Positions 8,400 through 15,892 of a DNA stretch of 47,342 nucleotides are shown piece by piece. Both the position numbers and the translations under genes were made by a program. The notes under the pieces were generated by a model. That model did no database searches. It was not told the origin of the DNA and worked only from the letters and a program-made list of their open reading frames with translations. The stretch is taken from assembly GCA_947478905.1 (NCBI GenBank), contig CANJXG010000009.1:1-47342 (forward strand). Reading direction: 5' to 3'. Numbering within the stretch: the stretch's first letter is position 1; every line of letters begins with the position of its first letter. The stretch comes from Coxiellaceae bacterium (GTDB taxonomy: Bacteria > Pseudomonadota > Gammaproteobacteria > Berkiellales > Berkiellaceae).

Positions 8400-9665
8400 A
8401 TGAATATTCTTTTTGTACTTTTAATTGCCCTTGCCTATTTTGCCACGCTCTGGCAACAATTGATATGGCATCCTAGTGCGGCAGAGGCACTCTCCCCAAT
8501 GCAATTATTGGGAAATAGCATCTTTCACAGTGCTGAACAAGCGGTTAGTTTAAGTATCGGCTTAATTGGCATTATGACTTTTTTTTTAGGACTCATGAAA
8601 ATAGCTGAGTCTGCTGGTTTACTACGTATACTTGCTAAAGTATTACACCCTATAATGAGTCGATTATTTCCAGAGATCCCCCCTGATCATCCTGCGCAAG
8701 GCGCGATCATTATGAACATTTCAGCTAACTTATTAGGTTTAGGTAATGCGGCTACGCCTTTTGGTATTAAAGCCATGCAAGCTTTAGATGAGCTAAACCA
8801 ATACAAAGGCACGGCCACCAATGCAATGGTTTTATTTTTAGCAATGAATACGGCAAGTATTACGCTCTTGCCCACTAAAGTAATAGCGTTACGTTCTGCT
8901 GCAGGCTCAGTCAATCCTTCTGAAATTATTGTGACTACTTTATTTGCTTCGCTTTGTGCAACGTGTATTGCGATTATTGCTTGTAAAAGTTTACAACGAT
9001 TTTTTCTACCCCAAGGTACCCCTGAAATTTTACAATTTAGTGAATCAACTCCTCCTGAATGTGCGCCTTACCCTCGTTGGGTATCTTATACTGGCATTAT
9101 TACATTTTTAATCATGATCCCCCTTATTATTTTATACGGCAGAATATTCTCACCCTGGGTCATTCCCACCCTCACCCTACTGGTATTAGCTTTTGGGCTT
9201 TTTAAAAAAATACCTGTTTATGAAGTCTTTACCGAAGGCGCTAAAGAAGGATTTTGGGTAGCAGTGAGAATTATTCCGTATTTAGTCTCTATTTTAGTGG
9301 CTATGGCCATGTTAAAAGCAAGCGGTGCTTTAGATATCATGACACAAGCCCTGGGGGGCATTACAGCGCAATTTGGATTACCTTCTGAAGCGCTTCCTAT
9401 GGTATTTATGCGCCCTCTTTCTGGTACCGGCTCTTTAGGTATTATGACCTCTATAATTAATGATCCTGCTGTTGGACCCGATAGTTATCTTGGATATCTG
9501 GTAAGTACTTTAATGGGATCGACAGACACGACTTTTTATATTATTGCCATCTATTTTGGGGCCATTCAAATTAAAAATATTCGACATACCCTGCCCGCGG
9601 CTTTATTAGCAGATTTAGCAGGCATTATTGCTTCGGTGTATATTGTGAATATGCTCTATGGCTAA
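8400..9665 (+). CDS. Fused SpmA/SpmB-type nucleoside-recognition (Gate) membrane protein
   Basis: A 421-residue inner-membrane protein with about ten hydrophobic helices. The first half (to about 195) resembles spore-maturation protein A, with IIMNISANLLGLGNAATPFGIKAM and the MNTASITLLPT segment. The second half (from about 225) resembles SpmB, with FWVAVRIIPYLVSILVAMAML and MRPLSGTGSLGIM followed by GSTDTTFYIIAIYFG. Fused SpmAB proteins are common in gammaproteobacteria that do not sporulate; the transported substrate is unknown. The gene is monocistronic, between a sigma70 promoter and a bidirectional terminator, and interrupts the usual closeness of the bc1 genes and rpsI-rplM. Confidence 0.85.
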   Translation: MNILFVLLIALAYFATLWQQLIWHPSAAEALSPMQLLGNSIFHSAEQAVSLSIGLIGIMTFFLGLMKIAESAGLLRILAKVLHPIMSRLFPEIPPDHPAQGAIIMNISANLLGLGNAATPFGIKAMQALDELNQYKGTATNAMVLFLAMNTASITLLPTKVIALRSAAGSVNPSEIIVTTLFASLCATCIAIIACKSLQRFFLPQGTPEILQFSESTPPECAPYPRWVSYTGIITFLIMIPLIILYGRIFSPWVIPTLTLLVLAFGLFKKIPVYEVFTEGAKEGFWVAVRIIPYLVSILVAMAMLKASGALDIMTQALGGITAQFGLPSEALPMVFMRPLSGTGSLGIMTSIINDPAVGPDSYLGYLVSTLMGSTDTTFYIIAIYFGAIQIKNIRHTLPAALLADLAGIIASVYIVNMLYG

Positions 9666-9699
9666 ATAAAAAGGGAAGTGCATACACCTCCCTTTTTAT
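9666..9699. terminator. Bidirectional terminator
   Basis: ATAAAAAGGGAAGTG (9666-9680) pairs with CACCTCCCTTTTTAT (9685-9699) with one mismatch and a 4-base loop. A/T-rich flanks on both sides let it serve the SpmAB-like gene and the convergent gene ending at 9723. Confidence 0.85.
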
Positions 9700-9722
9700 G
9701 GACTAAATTTTATTTTTAAGTT

Positions 9723-10589
9723 TTATTTTTTAGCCCTTCTATTTTTGGTCTTTTTTTTGTTTTGTTTAGGTTCTTCATTCGCAGCTACTGTTGAACTGGA
9801 GTCGCGAAGAGCCATATGAAGTATGGCAGCAGGCACTGGAACAACTGCTTGAGCAATTCCTTCTTCAGCAATTCCTTCTTCAGCAATTCCTTCTTCAGCA
9901 ATTCCTTCTTCAGCAATTCCTTCTTCAGCAATGGCTTCTTCACAAGCGTCTTTTGATTCAGAAACTTTTTTCAATCCTACTTCTGCTGCTACTTCTGCTT
10001 CTGTATCACTCACAAAAACTGGACAGTAAATCAAGTCATCAACTGGTTGTTCTTTTTCATCAACACAGTAAGCTTGTGTTCCAGCCACCCACGAATATTG
10101 CTCTAAAAATGCTGATACCGATGCCATTGTTTTCACATATTTCATTTCTTCACGGCAATGATTGAATGTATTTAACATAAGATTTTCTGTAAATGTATTT
10201 GCCTCTACAGGCAGCGCTGTTAATTTTGTCTGTATCGCTTCAAGATCTTCAACTGCTCTATTATACGCATCGCGCTGTGTTCTGTAAGCCGCTTTTGCTG
10301 TATGACGTGCCTGTGTATTTGCTTGTACTAACGCAGTTTGTTCTGTATTAAATTTCTTTTTATGTTCCTCAAGTTCTTCTGGGGTAGGAGCAACCCACAG
10401 CAAACGCGTAAGACCTTCTGTATACGAGGGAGCGACATAAGTAGGGTTTTCATATTTAGCAGGGAAATGCTTCTGTGGTGCCTTAACATTCAGTTTAAAG
10501 ATTTCTGCCAAAGTAAGTGGATCAGTCACTACGTCAACTTCAACGGCTTCTGTTTCAGAGGATGAGGGTGAGCTATATTTTGTTTGCAT
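9723..10589 (-). CDS. Unknown repeat protein with basic, NLS-like tail
   Basis: A 288-residue hydrophilic protein that I do not recognise. The ATG at 10589 is preferred over a longer frame up to 10778 because AGGAG lies just before it and the longer start would overlap rpsI. Residues about 90-140 are helical with many Ala, Gln and Arg. Residues about 217-246 are six pentad repeats (EEAIA then five EEGIA), and the protein ends KQNKKKTKNRRAKK, a cluster that resembles a eukaryotic nuclear-localisation signal. There is no signal peptide or membrane helix. An acidic repeat plus such a tail suits a host-nucleus-directed effector or a nucleic-acid-binding protein; neither is shown. It lies alone between two terminators. 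Confidence 0.75.
   Translation of the reverse strand: MQTKYSSPSSSETEAVEVDVVTDPLTLAEIFKLNVKAPQKHFPAKYENPTYVAPSYTEGLTRLLWVAPTPEELEEHKKKFNTEQTALVQANTQARHTAKAAYRTQRDAYNRAVEDLEAIQTKLTALPVEANTFTENLMLNTFNHCREEMKYVKTMASVSAFLEQYSWVAGTQAYCVDEKEQPVDDLIYCPVFVSDTEAEVAAEVGLKKVSESKDACEEAIAEEGIAEEGIAEEGIAEEGIAEEGIAQAVVPVPAAILHMALRDSSSTVAANEEPKQNKKKTKNRRAKK
9852..9941 (-). repeat. 15-bp tandem repeat, five exact copies plus one variant
   Basis: GCAATTCCTTCTTCA repeats from 9852 to 9926, then GCAATGGCTTCTTCA to 9941 (plus-strand orientation). It encodes EEGIA repeats in the minus-strand gene and can expand or shrink in frame. Confidence 0.95.
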
Positions 10590-10698
10590 AAAAATCTCCT
10601 TTTCTATGTGTTTTATATCAGTAGGATATGAGGATGAATATCCTATATAGGGTGACATAAAATTAGAAAAGAAGGAAGTACAATGAGGAGAAAATCTG

Positions 10699-10724
10699 GA
10701 TCGGCCTATAAATAGACCGATCCA
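10699..10724 (-). terminator. Hairpin terminator after rpsI
   Basis: GGATCGG (10699-10705) pairs with CCGATCC (10718-10724), with an inner CTAT/ATAG pairing and one mismatch. On the minus strand it is followed by a short T run (AGATTTTC), 8 bases after the rpsI stop. Confidence 0.65.
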
Positions 10725-10731
10725 ATTTGAA

Positions 10732-11256
10732 TTAACGTTTAGAGTATTGTTCGACTTTACGCGCTTTACGATGTCCAACTTTTTTACGTTCTACCTTACG
10801 AGCATCACGTGTTACGTAACCTGCTTTGCGCAAAATACGACGGAAAGAAAGCTTAACCACTGCTGGTTCATCAAGCGTCAGAGCGGCTTCTAAGTCTTCA
10901 GCTAAGGCTGCTACAGGATCAGCAGGTTTTGCAGGCGCATTTAATTCATCATACTGAATTAAAGCACGGGTAATACCATGACGAATCGCCCCAGCTTGTC
11001 CCATAGGACCTGAGCCTTTCACATTTACAAAAACATCAAAAAAATCTACTAAATTTACTGCAACTAAAGGTTGTCTCACTACCATGTGAGCAGCTTGACG
11101 ACCGCCAAAGAATTCCTCTAATGAACGCTTACCATTAATTGTAATAATACCCGTTCCAGGTCTTAAAATTACACGTGCTACGCTGGTTTTACGGCGTCCG
11201 GTGCCTAAATATTGTACACTTGTTTGTACTGTTGATTTTTTTTGAGCTTCTGCCAT
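10732..11256 (-). CDS. rpsI: 30S ribosomal protein S9, enlarged
   Basis: A small-subunit protein whose basic C-terminal tail reaches the P-site tRNA. Clear signatures are [33 protein letters not shown] and [18 protein letters not shown], ending in the invariant SKR. At 174 residues it is well above the usual 130 or so. About 10 residues are added at the N-terminus. About 32 are inserted between YDE and RKAG, an Ala/Pro/Asp-rich segment ([17 protein letters not shown]…) where E. coli has a short linker. Both flanks stay in frame and well conserved, so this is a true insertion and not a frameshift. It follows rplM by 46 bases, the standard operon. Confidence 0.97.
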   Translation of the reverse strand: MAEAQKKSTVQTSVQYLGTGRRKTSVARVILRPGTGIITINGKRSLEEFFGGRQAAHMVVRQPLVAVNLVDFFDVFVNVKGSGPMGQAGAIRHGITRALIQYDELNAPAKPADPVAALAEDLEAALTLDEPAVVKLSFRRILRKAGYVTRDARKVERKKVGHRKARKVEQYSKR

Positions 11257-11302
11257 GATAATACCTTAGTTTATTAACTTTCTTAAGTTTTATTAAATTA
11301 TT

Positions 11303-11749
11303 CTAGATTAGCTTAGTTCCAGCTAACTCTAACACTTTAGGCTGTTGAGCCTGATGAGGATGCTCTGCATTAGCATAAATATGCAACTTTTGAAACATAT
11401 CTCTTCCCAAAGGACCAGAGGGTAACATACGTTTAACTGCAAGTTGTATAATACGATCAGGATGCGTTTTCCTAAGGTCTTTTAACACAACTGATTTAAT
11501 CCCGCCCACATAGCCTGTATGACGGTGGTAAATTTTAGTGTTCTCTTTGTTACCTGTTGCACCCACTTTAGCTGCATTGATAACAATAATGCAATCTCCA
11601 GTATCAACGTGTGGGGTAAAAATTGCTTTATGCTTGCCACGCAGCATACTAGCAATTCTACTGGCAAGGCGGCCCAATGGAAGGCCATTAGCATCAATTA
11701 CAAACCAATCGCGTTTCACATCTTCTGGTTTTGCCGTATAAGTTCTCAT
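11303..11749 (-). CDS. rplM: 50S ribosomal protein L13
   Basis: A large-subunit early-assembly protein, 148 residues. Signatures are [28 protein letters not shown] and [21 protein letters not shown]. The start at 11749 gives the family N-terminus [11 protein letters not shown] and has CCGGAGAG just upstream; the frame is open to 11842, but the added residues are hydrophobic and unlike L13. First gene of the rplM-rpsI operon. Confidence 0.97.
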   Translation of the reverse strand: MRTYTAKPEDVKRDWFVIDANGLPLGRLASRIASMLRGKHKAIFTPHVDTGDCIIVINAAKVGATGNKENTKIYHRHTGYVGGIKSVVLKDLRKTHPDRIIQLAVKRMLPSGPLGRDMFQKLHIYANAEHPHQAQQPKVLELAGTKLI

Positions 11750-12107
11750 TCTGGCTCTCCGGAGCGGTATTAAAGTAAATAAAATCATGAATAAAATTAT
11801 GATAAGTTGATAAATTGTACAGAATACAAAAAAATAAGGCAAGCATTCCAGCGAAAAATTAAAAATTTTTTAAATATAAAAATGAAAGCCAACAAACTAA
11901 CGGTGATTTCACCTCCCTTTAGCCGCTTTAAACCTCGAACGATATCTCGAACCATATCTCGAATGATATATAGCCCTTAAAAATTTAAAAAATATGCATT
12001 TTTTTTGATTTTTTTTGCATTTTTATAGAATATCTGTTAAAACAATATTTCATGGATTATTTATTGCAGTTTATTTTTTTATTTTAACGTAAACCAAAGG
12101 AGATCAT
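11750..12107. other. Divergent intergenic region rplM / HU-like gene
   Basis: A 358-base AT-rich region with no coding potential. It must hold the rplM-rpsI promoter (minus) and the HU-like gene promoter (plus), but I cannot assign a good -35/-10 pair to either. It contains the 12-bp triplicate at 11934-11969 and long A/T tracts at 11995-12025, which may bend DNA. AAAGGAG precedes the ATG at 12108. Confidence 0.6.
11934..11969. repeat. 12-bp direct repeat, three copies
   Basis: CTCGAACGATAT, CTCGAACCATAT and CTCGAATGATAT lie head to tail. The TCGA cores are spaced 12 bases apart, roughly one helical turn, so a protein could bind them on one DNA face. It lies between the divergent rplM and HU-like genes. 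Confidence 0.85.
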
Positions 12108-12647
12108 ATGGCCGCCCGTAAACCTCAAGCAGCAAAGAAAACTACTCAAAAAACAAGTCCTTCAAAATCCTCTGCCTCTTCAGCCTCTGCAAAAAAAGCC
12201 CCAGCTAAACGTATCGTTACTAAAAAAGTAGTTGCTAAAAAATCATCTGTAAAAGCAGCTAAACCAGTTAAAACTGTGACAACTGTGAAAAAAACAGCGA
12301 CTAAACTCAGCCTTGTAAAAACAGGTCCTATTTCAGTAGGTAAAAAAGCGTTCACTAAAGCGCAATTTGTTTCAACCGTAGCAGAACAAACTGGCGTGAC
12401 TAAAAAAGAAGTTGAACTTGTTTTAAGTTCTGTTTCTAAAGTGATTGAAGCGCATCTTAAAAAGCAAGGTCCAAAAACTTTTGCATGGCCAGGACTTTTC
12501 AAAATTGTCGTGGTTAAAAAGCCAGCCACTCCAAAAAGATGGGGCATTAATCCATTTACCAAAGAAAAAATGGAATTTCAAGCAAAACCAGCAACCCAAA
12601 GAGTAAGAGTCCGTCCGCTCAAAGGCCTAAAAGAGATGGTAATTTAA
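12108..12647 (+). CDS. HU-family DNA-binding protein with histone-H1-like tail
   Basis: A 179-residue nucleoid protein built of two parts. Residues 1-75 are a Lys/Ala/Ser/Pro-rich tail with H1-like pieces (KKAPAKR, VAKKSSVKAAKPVK). Residues about 77-179 are an HU/IHF-type domain: the helical part FTKAQFVSTVAEQTGVTKKE and the beta-arm region RWGINPFTKEKMEFQAKPA, which matches the HU pattern GRNPxTGxxxxxxA. Typical HU is 90 residues, so the tail doubles it. H1-like tails fused to HU domains are known in some bacteria; the tail should add sequence-independent DNA compaction, as in bacteria with a condensed developmental form. A strong AAAGGAG ribosome site suggests high expression. Confidence 0.85.
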   Translation: MAARKPQAAKKTTQKTSPSKSSASSASAKKAPAKRIVTKKVVAKKSSVKAAKPVKTVTTVKKTATKLSLVKTGPISVGKKAFTKAQFVSTVAEQTGVTKKEVELVLSSVSKVIEAHLKKQGPKTFAWPGLFKIVVVKKPATPKRWGINPFTKEKMEFQAKPATQRVRVRPLKGLKEMVI

Positions 12648-12660
12648 GCCATACTTTTCT

Positions 12661-12703
12661 ATATCTAGATGATCACGTTATACAAACGAGATCATCTAGA
12701 TAT
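12661..12703. terminator. Long hairpin between convergent genes
   Basis: ATATCTAGATGATC (12661-12674) and GATCATCTAGATAT (12690-12703) form a perfect 14-bp stem with a 15-base loop. There is no T tract on either side, so it may act as a weak or Rho-assisted terminator, or protect the 3' ends of the HU-like and sucD transcripts. Confidence 0.6.
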
Positions 12704-12725
12704 TATCTAATGCTAAACTATCCCC

Positions 12726-13601
12726 TTATTTGATCAATTCAGAAATAGCTTTACCCATATCTGCAGGGGATTTAACAATATGCACACCCGCTTTTTCTAA
12801 AGCTTTATATTTTTCTTCTGCTGTGCCTTTTCCACCTGATATAATCGCACCCGCATGCCCCATACGCTTACCCGGGGGTGCAGTAGCACCTGCAATATAA
12901 GCCACTACAGGCTTAGTTACATGCTGTTTAATAAAGTCAGCAGCTTCTTCTTCTGCAGAGCCTCCAATTTCGCCCACCATAATAATGGCTTCTGTTTTAG
13001 GATCGTTTTGAAAGAGCTCTAAAACTTGAATAAAATTGGTTCCAGGAATAGGATCGCCGCCTATTCCCACACATGTCGTTTGACCTAACCCTAAATCGGT
13101 GGTTTGCTTGACCGCTTCATAAGTTAAGGTTCCAGAGCGCGAAACAATCCCTACTTTACCAGGTAGGTGAATATCTCCTGGCATAATCCCAATTTTACAC
13201 TCCCCAGGCGTAATCACGCCTGGGCAATTAGGACCAATTAACCGAATTGGAGAGTGAATACTTTTAAGATAAGCCATCACACGAATCATATCTATGGCTG
13301 GGATCCCTTCTGTAATACAAATAATTAAGGGTACCTGCGCATCGATAGCCTCCATAATGGAATCTTCACAAAAAGGCGCAGGCACATAAATAACGCTCGC
13401 ATCCGCTTTGGTTTGCATCATTGCTTCTTTGACAGTATTAAAAACAGGTAACCCTAAGTGCGTTTCCCCGCCTTTACCTGGCGTAACCCCCCCTACCATT
13501 TTAGTCCCATATGCAATGGCTTGTTCACAATGAAACGATCCTTGGCGTCCTGTAAATCCTTGACAAATTACTTTTGTGTTTTTATTAATTAAAATACTCA
13601 T
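12726..13601 (-). CDS. sucD: Succinyl-CoA synthetase alpha subunit
   Basis: A TCA-cycle enzyme making ATP or GTP from succinyl-CoA. This subunit binds CoA and carries the phosphorylated His. Seen here: the CoA-binding start [41 protein letters not shown], and the active His in [18 protein letters not shown]. At 291 residues it is full length. It overlaps sucC by 4 bases and is last in the sdhCDAB-sucABCD operon. Confidence 0.97.
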   Translation of the reverse strand: MSILINKNTKVICQGFTGRQGSFHCEQAIAYGTKMVGGVTPGKGGETHLGLPVFNTVKEAMMQTKADASVIYVPAPFCEDSIMEAIDAQVPLIICITEGIPAIDMIRVMAYLKSIHSPIRLIGPNCPGVITPGECKIGIMPGDIHLPGKVGIVSRSGTLTYEAVKQTTDLGLGQTTCVGIGGDPIPGTNFIQVLELFQNDPKTEAIIMVGEIGGSAEEEAADFIKQHVTKPVVAYIAGATAPPGKRMGHAGAIISGGKGTAEEKYKALEKAGVHIVKSPADMGKAISELIK

Positions 13602-14770
13602 GATTGAACCTTGTTGACAATTTGTTGCGCCGCATCTGATAGGCTGGTCGCTGCGGTGATATTAAGCCCTTTTTGGGTTAACCCATCGAGCATTTCTTTT
13701 GCAAGCACGGCTTGATTACCTTCTAAACGCACCACTACAGGAACCTGAATTCCGACTTCTTGTACTGCACTGATAATCCCTTGTGCAATTAAATCACACC
13801 GTACAATACCACCAAAAATATTTACTAAAATCCCTTTTACATTATCATCGGATAAAATAATCTTAAAAGCTTGAGTGACCCGTTCTTTTGTCGCGCCTCC
13901 TCCTACATCCAAGAAATTAGCAGGATTGCCTCCATGAAGTTTAATCAGATCCATCGTTGCCATTGCTAGCCCCGCACCATTGACCATACAGCCAATATTG
14001 CCATCTAACGCAATATAACTTAACTCCCACTCTTTAGCAGAATTTTCACGTTCATCTTCTTGATTAGGATCACGCATTAATCTTAATGCATCTTGACGAT
14101 ATAACGCATTATCATCTATATTGATTTTGCCATCTAAACATACGAGATTACCCTCTTTTGTCACTACTAGAGGATTAATTTCAAGTAAGGATAAATCCTT
14201 TTCAACAAACATTTTACCCAAGCCTTGCGCTATTTTAGTAAATTCTTTAATTTGCGGCAGCGTTAATCCTAATGTAAACCCTATTTCTCTACATTGATAA
14301 GGCATGACACCCATTAAAGGATCCATGGTGAATTTTATAATTTTTTCAGGGGTTTGTTCAGCCACTTTTTCAATCTCAACGCCGCCTTGCGTAGAAACCA
14401 TAAAAGTCACTCTTTGAGTAGAACGATCAATCACTGCACCTAAATAAAGCTCTCTATCTATATTCGTGAGCTCCTCTACCAGTATTTCATTGACAGGTTG
14501 ACCTTTAGCATCGGTTTGATAGGTTACCAATCGGGTATGTAATAATTCCCTAGCAGCCAATTGTAAAGCATCACGCCCTTTCACCAAACGTACACCGCCC
14601 GCTTTTCCACGCCCGCCTGCATGCACCTGCGCTTTGACAACATACGTTGGGCCGGCTAAAGTATCCATGGCCCCTAAGGCTTGCTCAACGGAATGCGCTA
14701 CTATCCCTTTAGGAACCGGCAAATCATACTCTGAAAATATTTTTTTCGCTTGATATTCATGTACATTCAT
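13598..14770 (-). CDS. sucC: Succinyl-CoA synthetase beta subunit
   Basis: The ATP-grasp partner of SucD, which binds nucleotide and succinate. It opens with [20 protein letters not shown] and has [17 protein letters not shown], the metal-binding [11 protein letters not shown], and [18 protein letters not shown]. The C-terminal flavodoxin-like part contains [18 protein letters not shown]. At 390 residues it is full length. Spacing to sucB is 15 bases. Confidence 0.97.
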   Translation of the reverse strand: MNVHEYQAKKIFSEYDLPVPKGIVAHSVEQALGAMDTLAGPTYVVKAQVHAGGRGKAGGVRLVKGRDALQLAARELLHTRLVTYQTDAKGQPVNEILVEELTNIDRELYLGAVIDRSTQRVTFMVSTQGGVEIEKVAEQTPEKIIKFTMDPLMGVMPYQCREIGFTLGLTLPQIKEFTKIAQGLGKMFVEKDLSLLEINPLVVTKEGNLVCLDGKINIDDNALYRQDALRLMRDPNQEDERENSAKEWELSYIALDGNIGCMVNGAGLAMATMDLIKLHGGNPANFLDVGGGATKERVTQAFKIILSDDNVKGILVNIFGGIVRCDLIAQGIISAVQEVGIQVPVVVRLEGNQAVLAKEMLDGLTQKGLNITAATSLSDAAQQIVNKVQS

Positions 14771-14785
14771 TTTATTATCCTAATT

Positions 14786-15865
14786 TTATATATTCAGCAA
14801 CCAACTTGCTGGATCTTCTAATAATGCTTTAATAGCAACCAAAAATTGCACTGACTCTCTGCCATCAATGATACGGTGATCATAAGATAAAGCAAGATAC
14901 ATCATGGGCCTAATCACAATCTGACCTTTTTCAACCACCGGTCTTTCTTCAATTTTATGCATTCCTAAAATGCCCGATTGAGGCACATTTAAAATAGGAG
15001 TAGATAATAACGATCCAAACACTCCGCCATTAGAAATCGTAAAAGTACCCCCCGTCATTTCTTCAAGCGTTAAACGCCCTTCTCTTGCTTTTTCACCCAA
15101 TTCATTAATGTGCTGCTCAATTTGAGCCATACTTAAAGATTGTGCGTCGCGCAAAACAGGAACCACTAATCCTCTTGGGGTGGAAACCGCAATAGCAATA
15201 TCATAATACTGGTTATAAACAATATCACTTCCCTCAATACGGGCATTAATAGCTGGAAATTTTTTTAAAGCTGCAATCACTGCTATCGTAAAAAAGGACA
15301 TAAATCCTAATTTAACCCCATGGGCTTTTTCAAAAGCGTCTTTATAGCGCGCCCGTAAATCCATAATGGGCTGCATATTCACTTCATTAAAAGTAGTTAA
15401 AATAGCGGCCTCATGTTGTGCAGCTAATAATCGTTGGGCAATACGGGCTCTAAGCCGCGACATAGGGACTCGCTGCTCAACACGACCCATCATAGGGTGA
15501 GCCGGTTTTTTATTAGGAGCACTATCTGCCATGATTCTACGACGCTCAGCAGGCGATCCTTCTGGCTCGCTTACTGAAGATTTCAGCGACGCAGACGGAG
15601 CAGATAAGGGAGTAGATAATTTTTCTACTTGGGGCTTTAATGCTCCAATCACTTCTTTTGCAACTACAGTAGCCCCCGTATTTTTAACAATTTTTTCTAA
15701 AATGCCATCTTCAGGTGCAACCACTTCTAAGATAACTTTATCTGTTTCTATATCCACCAAACGTTCATCTCGTGAGACGGTATCGCCCGGCTTTTTATGC
15801 CAAGTGGCTACACTTGCATTAGCGACAGATTCAGGTAAAACCGGAACGGTAATCTCAATAGACAT
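14786..15865 (-). CDS. sucB: Dihydrolipoyl succinyltransferase (E2o), short form
   Basis: The core of the 2-oxoglutarate dehydrogenase complex, which moves the succinyl group from E1o to CoA. The N-terminal lipoyl domain has the lipoyl-Lys43 in [10 protein letters not shown]. The C-terminal catalytic domain has [18 protein letters not shown] and the active-site [15 protein letters not shown]. Between them (about 80-130) there is a Ser/Pro/Ala-rich linker in which I cannot find the usual peripheral subunit-binding domain; only [12 protein letters not shown] faintly recalls its start. At 359 residues it is about 45 shorter than the E. coli enzyme, the size of that domain. Order and spacing with sucA and sucC are normal. 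Confidence 0.95.
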   Translation of the reverse strand: MSIEITVPVLPESVANASVATWHKKPGDTVSRDERLVDIETDKVILEVVAPEDGILEKIVKNTGATVVAKEVIGALKPQVEKLSTPLSAPSASLKSSVSEPEGSPAERRRIMADSAPNKKPAHPMMGRVEQRVPMSRLRARIAQRLLAAQHEAAILTTFNEVNMQPIMDLRARYKDAFEKAHGVKLGFMSFFTIAVIAALKKFPAINARIEGSDIVYNQYYDIAIAVSTPRGLVVPVLRDAQSLSMAQIEQHINELGEKAREGRLTLEEMTGGTFTISNGGVFGSLLSTPILNVPQSGILGMHKIEERPVVEKGQIVIRPMMYLALSYDHRIIDGRESVQFLVAIKALLEDPASWLLNI

Positions 15866-15892
15866 AAAATACTCCTATTTTATTTAATTATT

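Noticed and set aside
9791-10165. Plus-strand frame with LLQQFLLQQF repeats
   Set aside because: It is the opposite-strand reading of the EEGIA repeat. It has no ribosome site and the minus-strand gene explains the repeat.
11482-11842. Extra frames over rplM, and an L13 start at 11842
   Set aside because: The family N-terminus and the ribosome site fix the L13 start at 11749; the other frames have no independent support.
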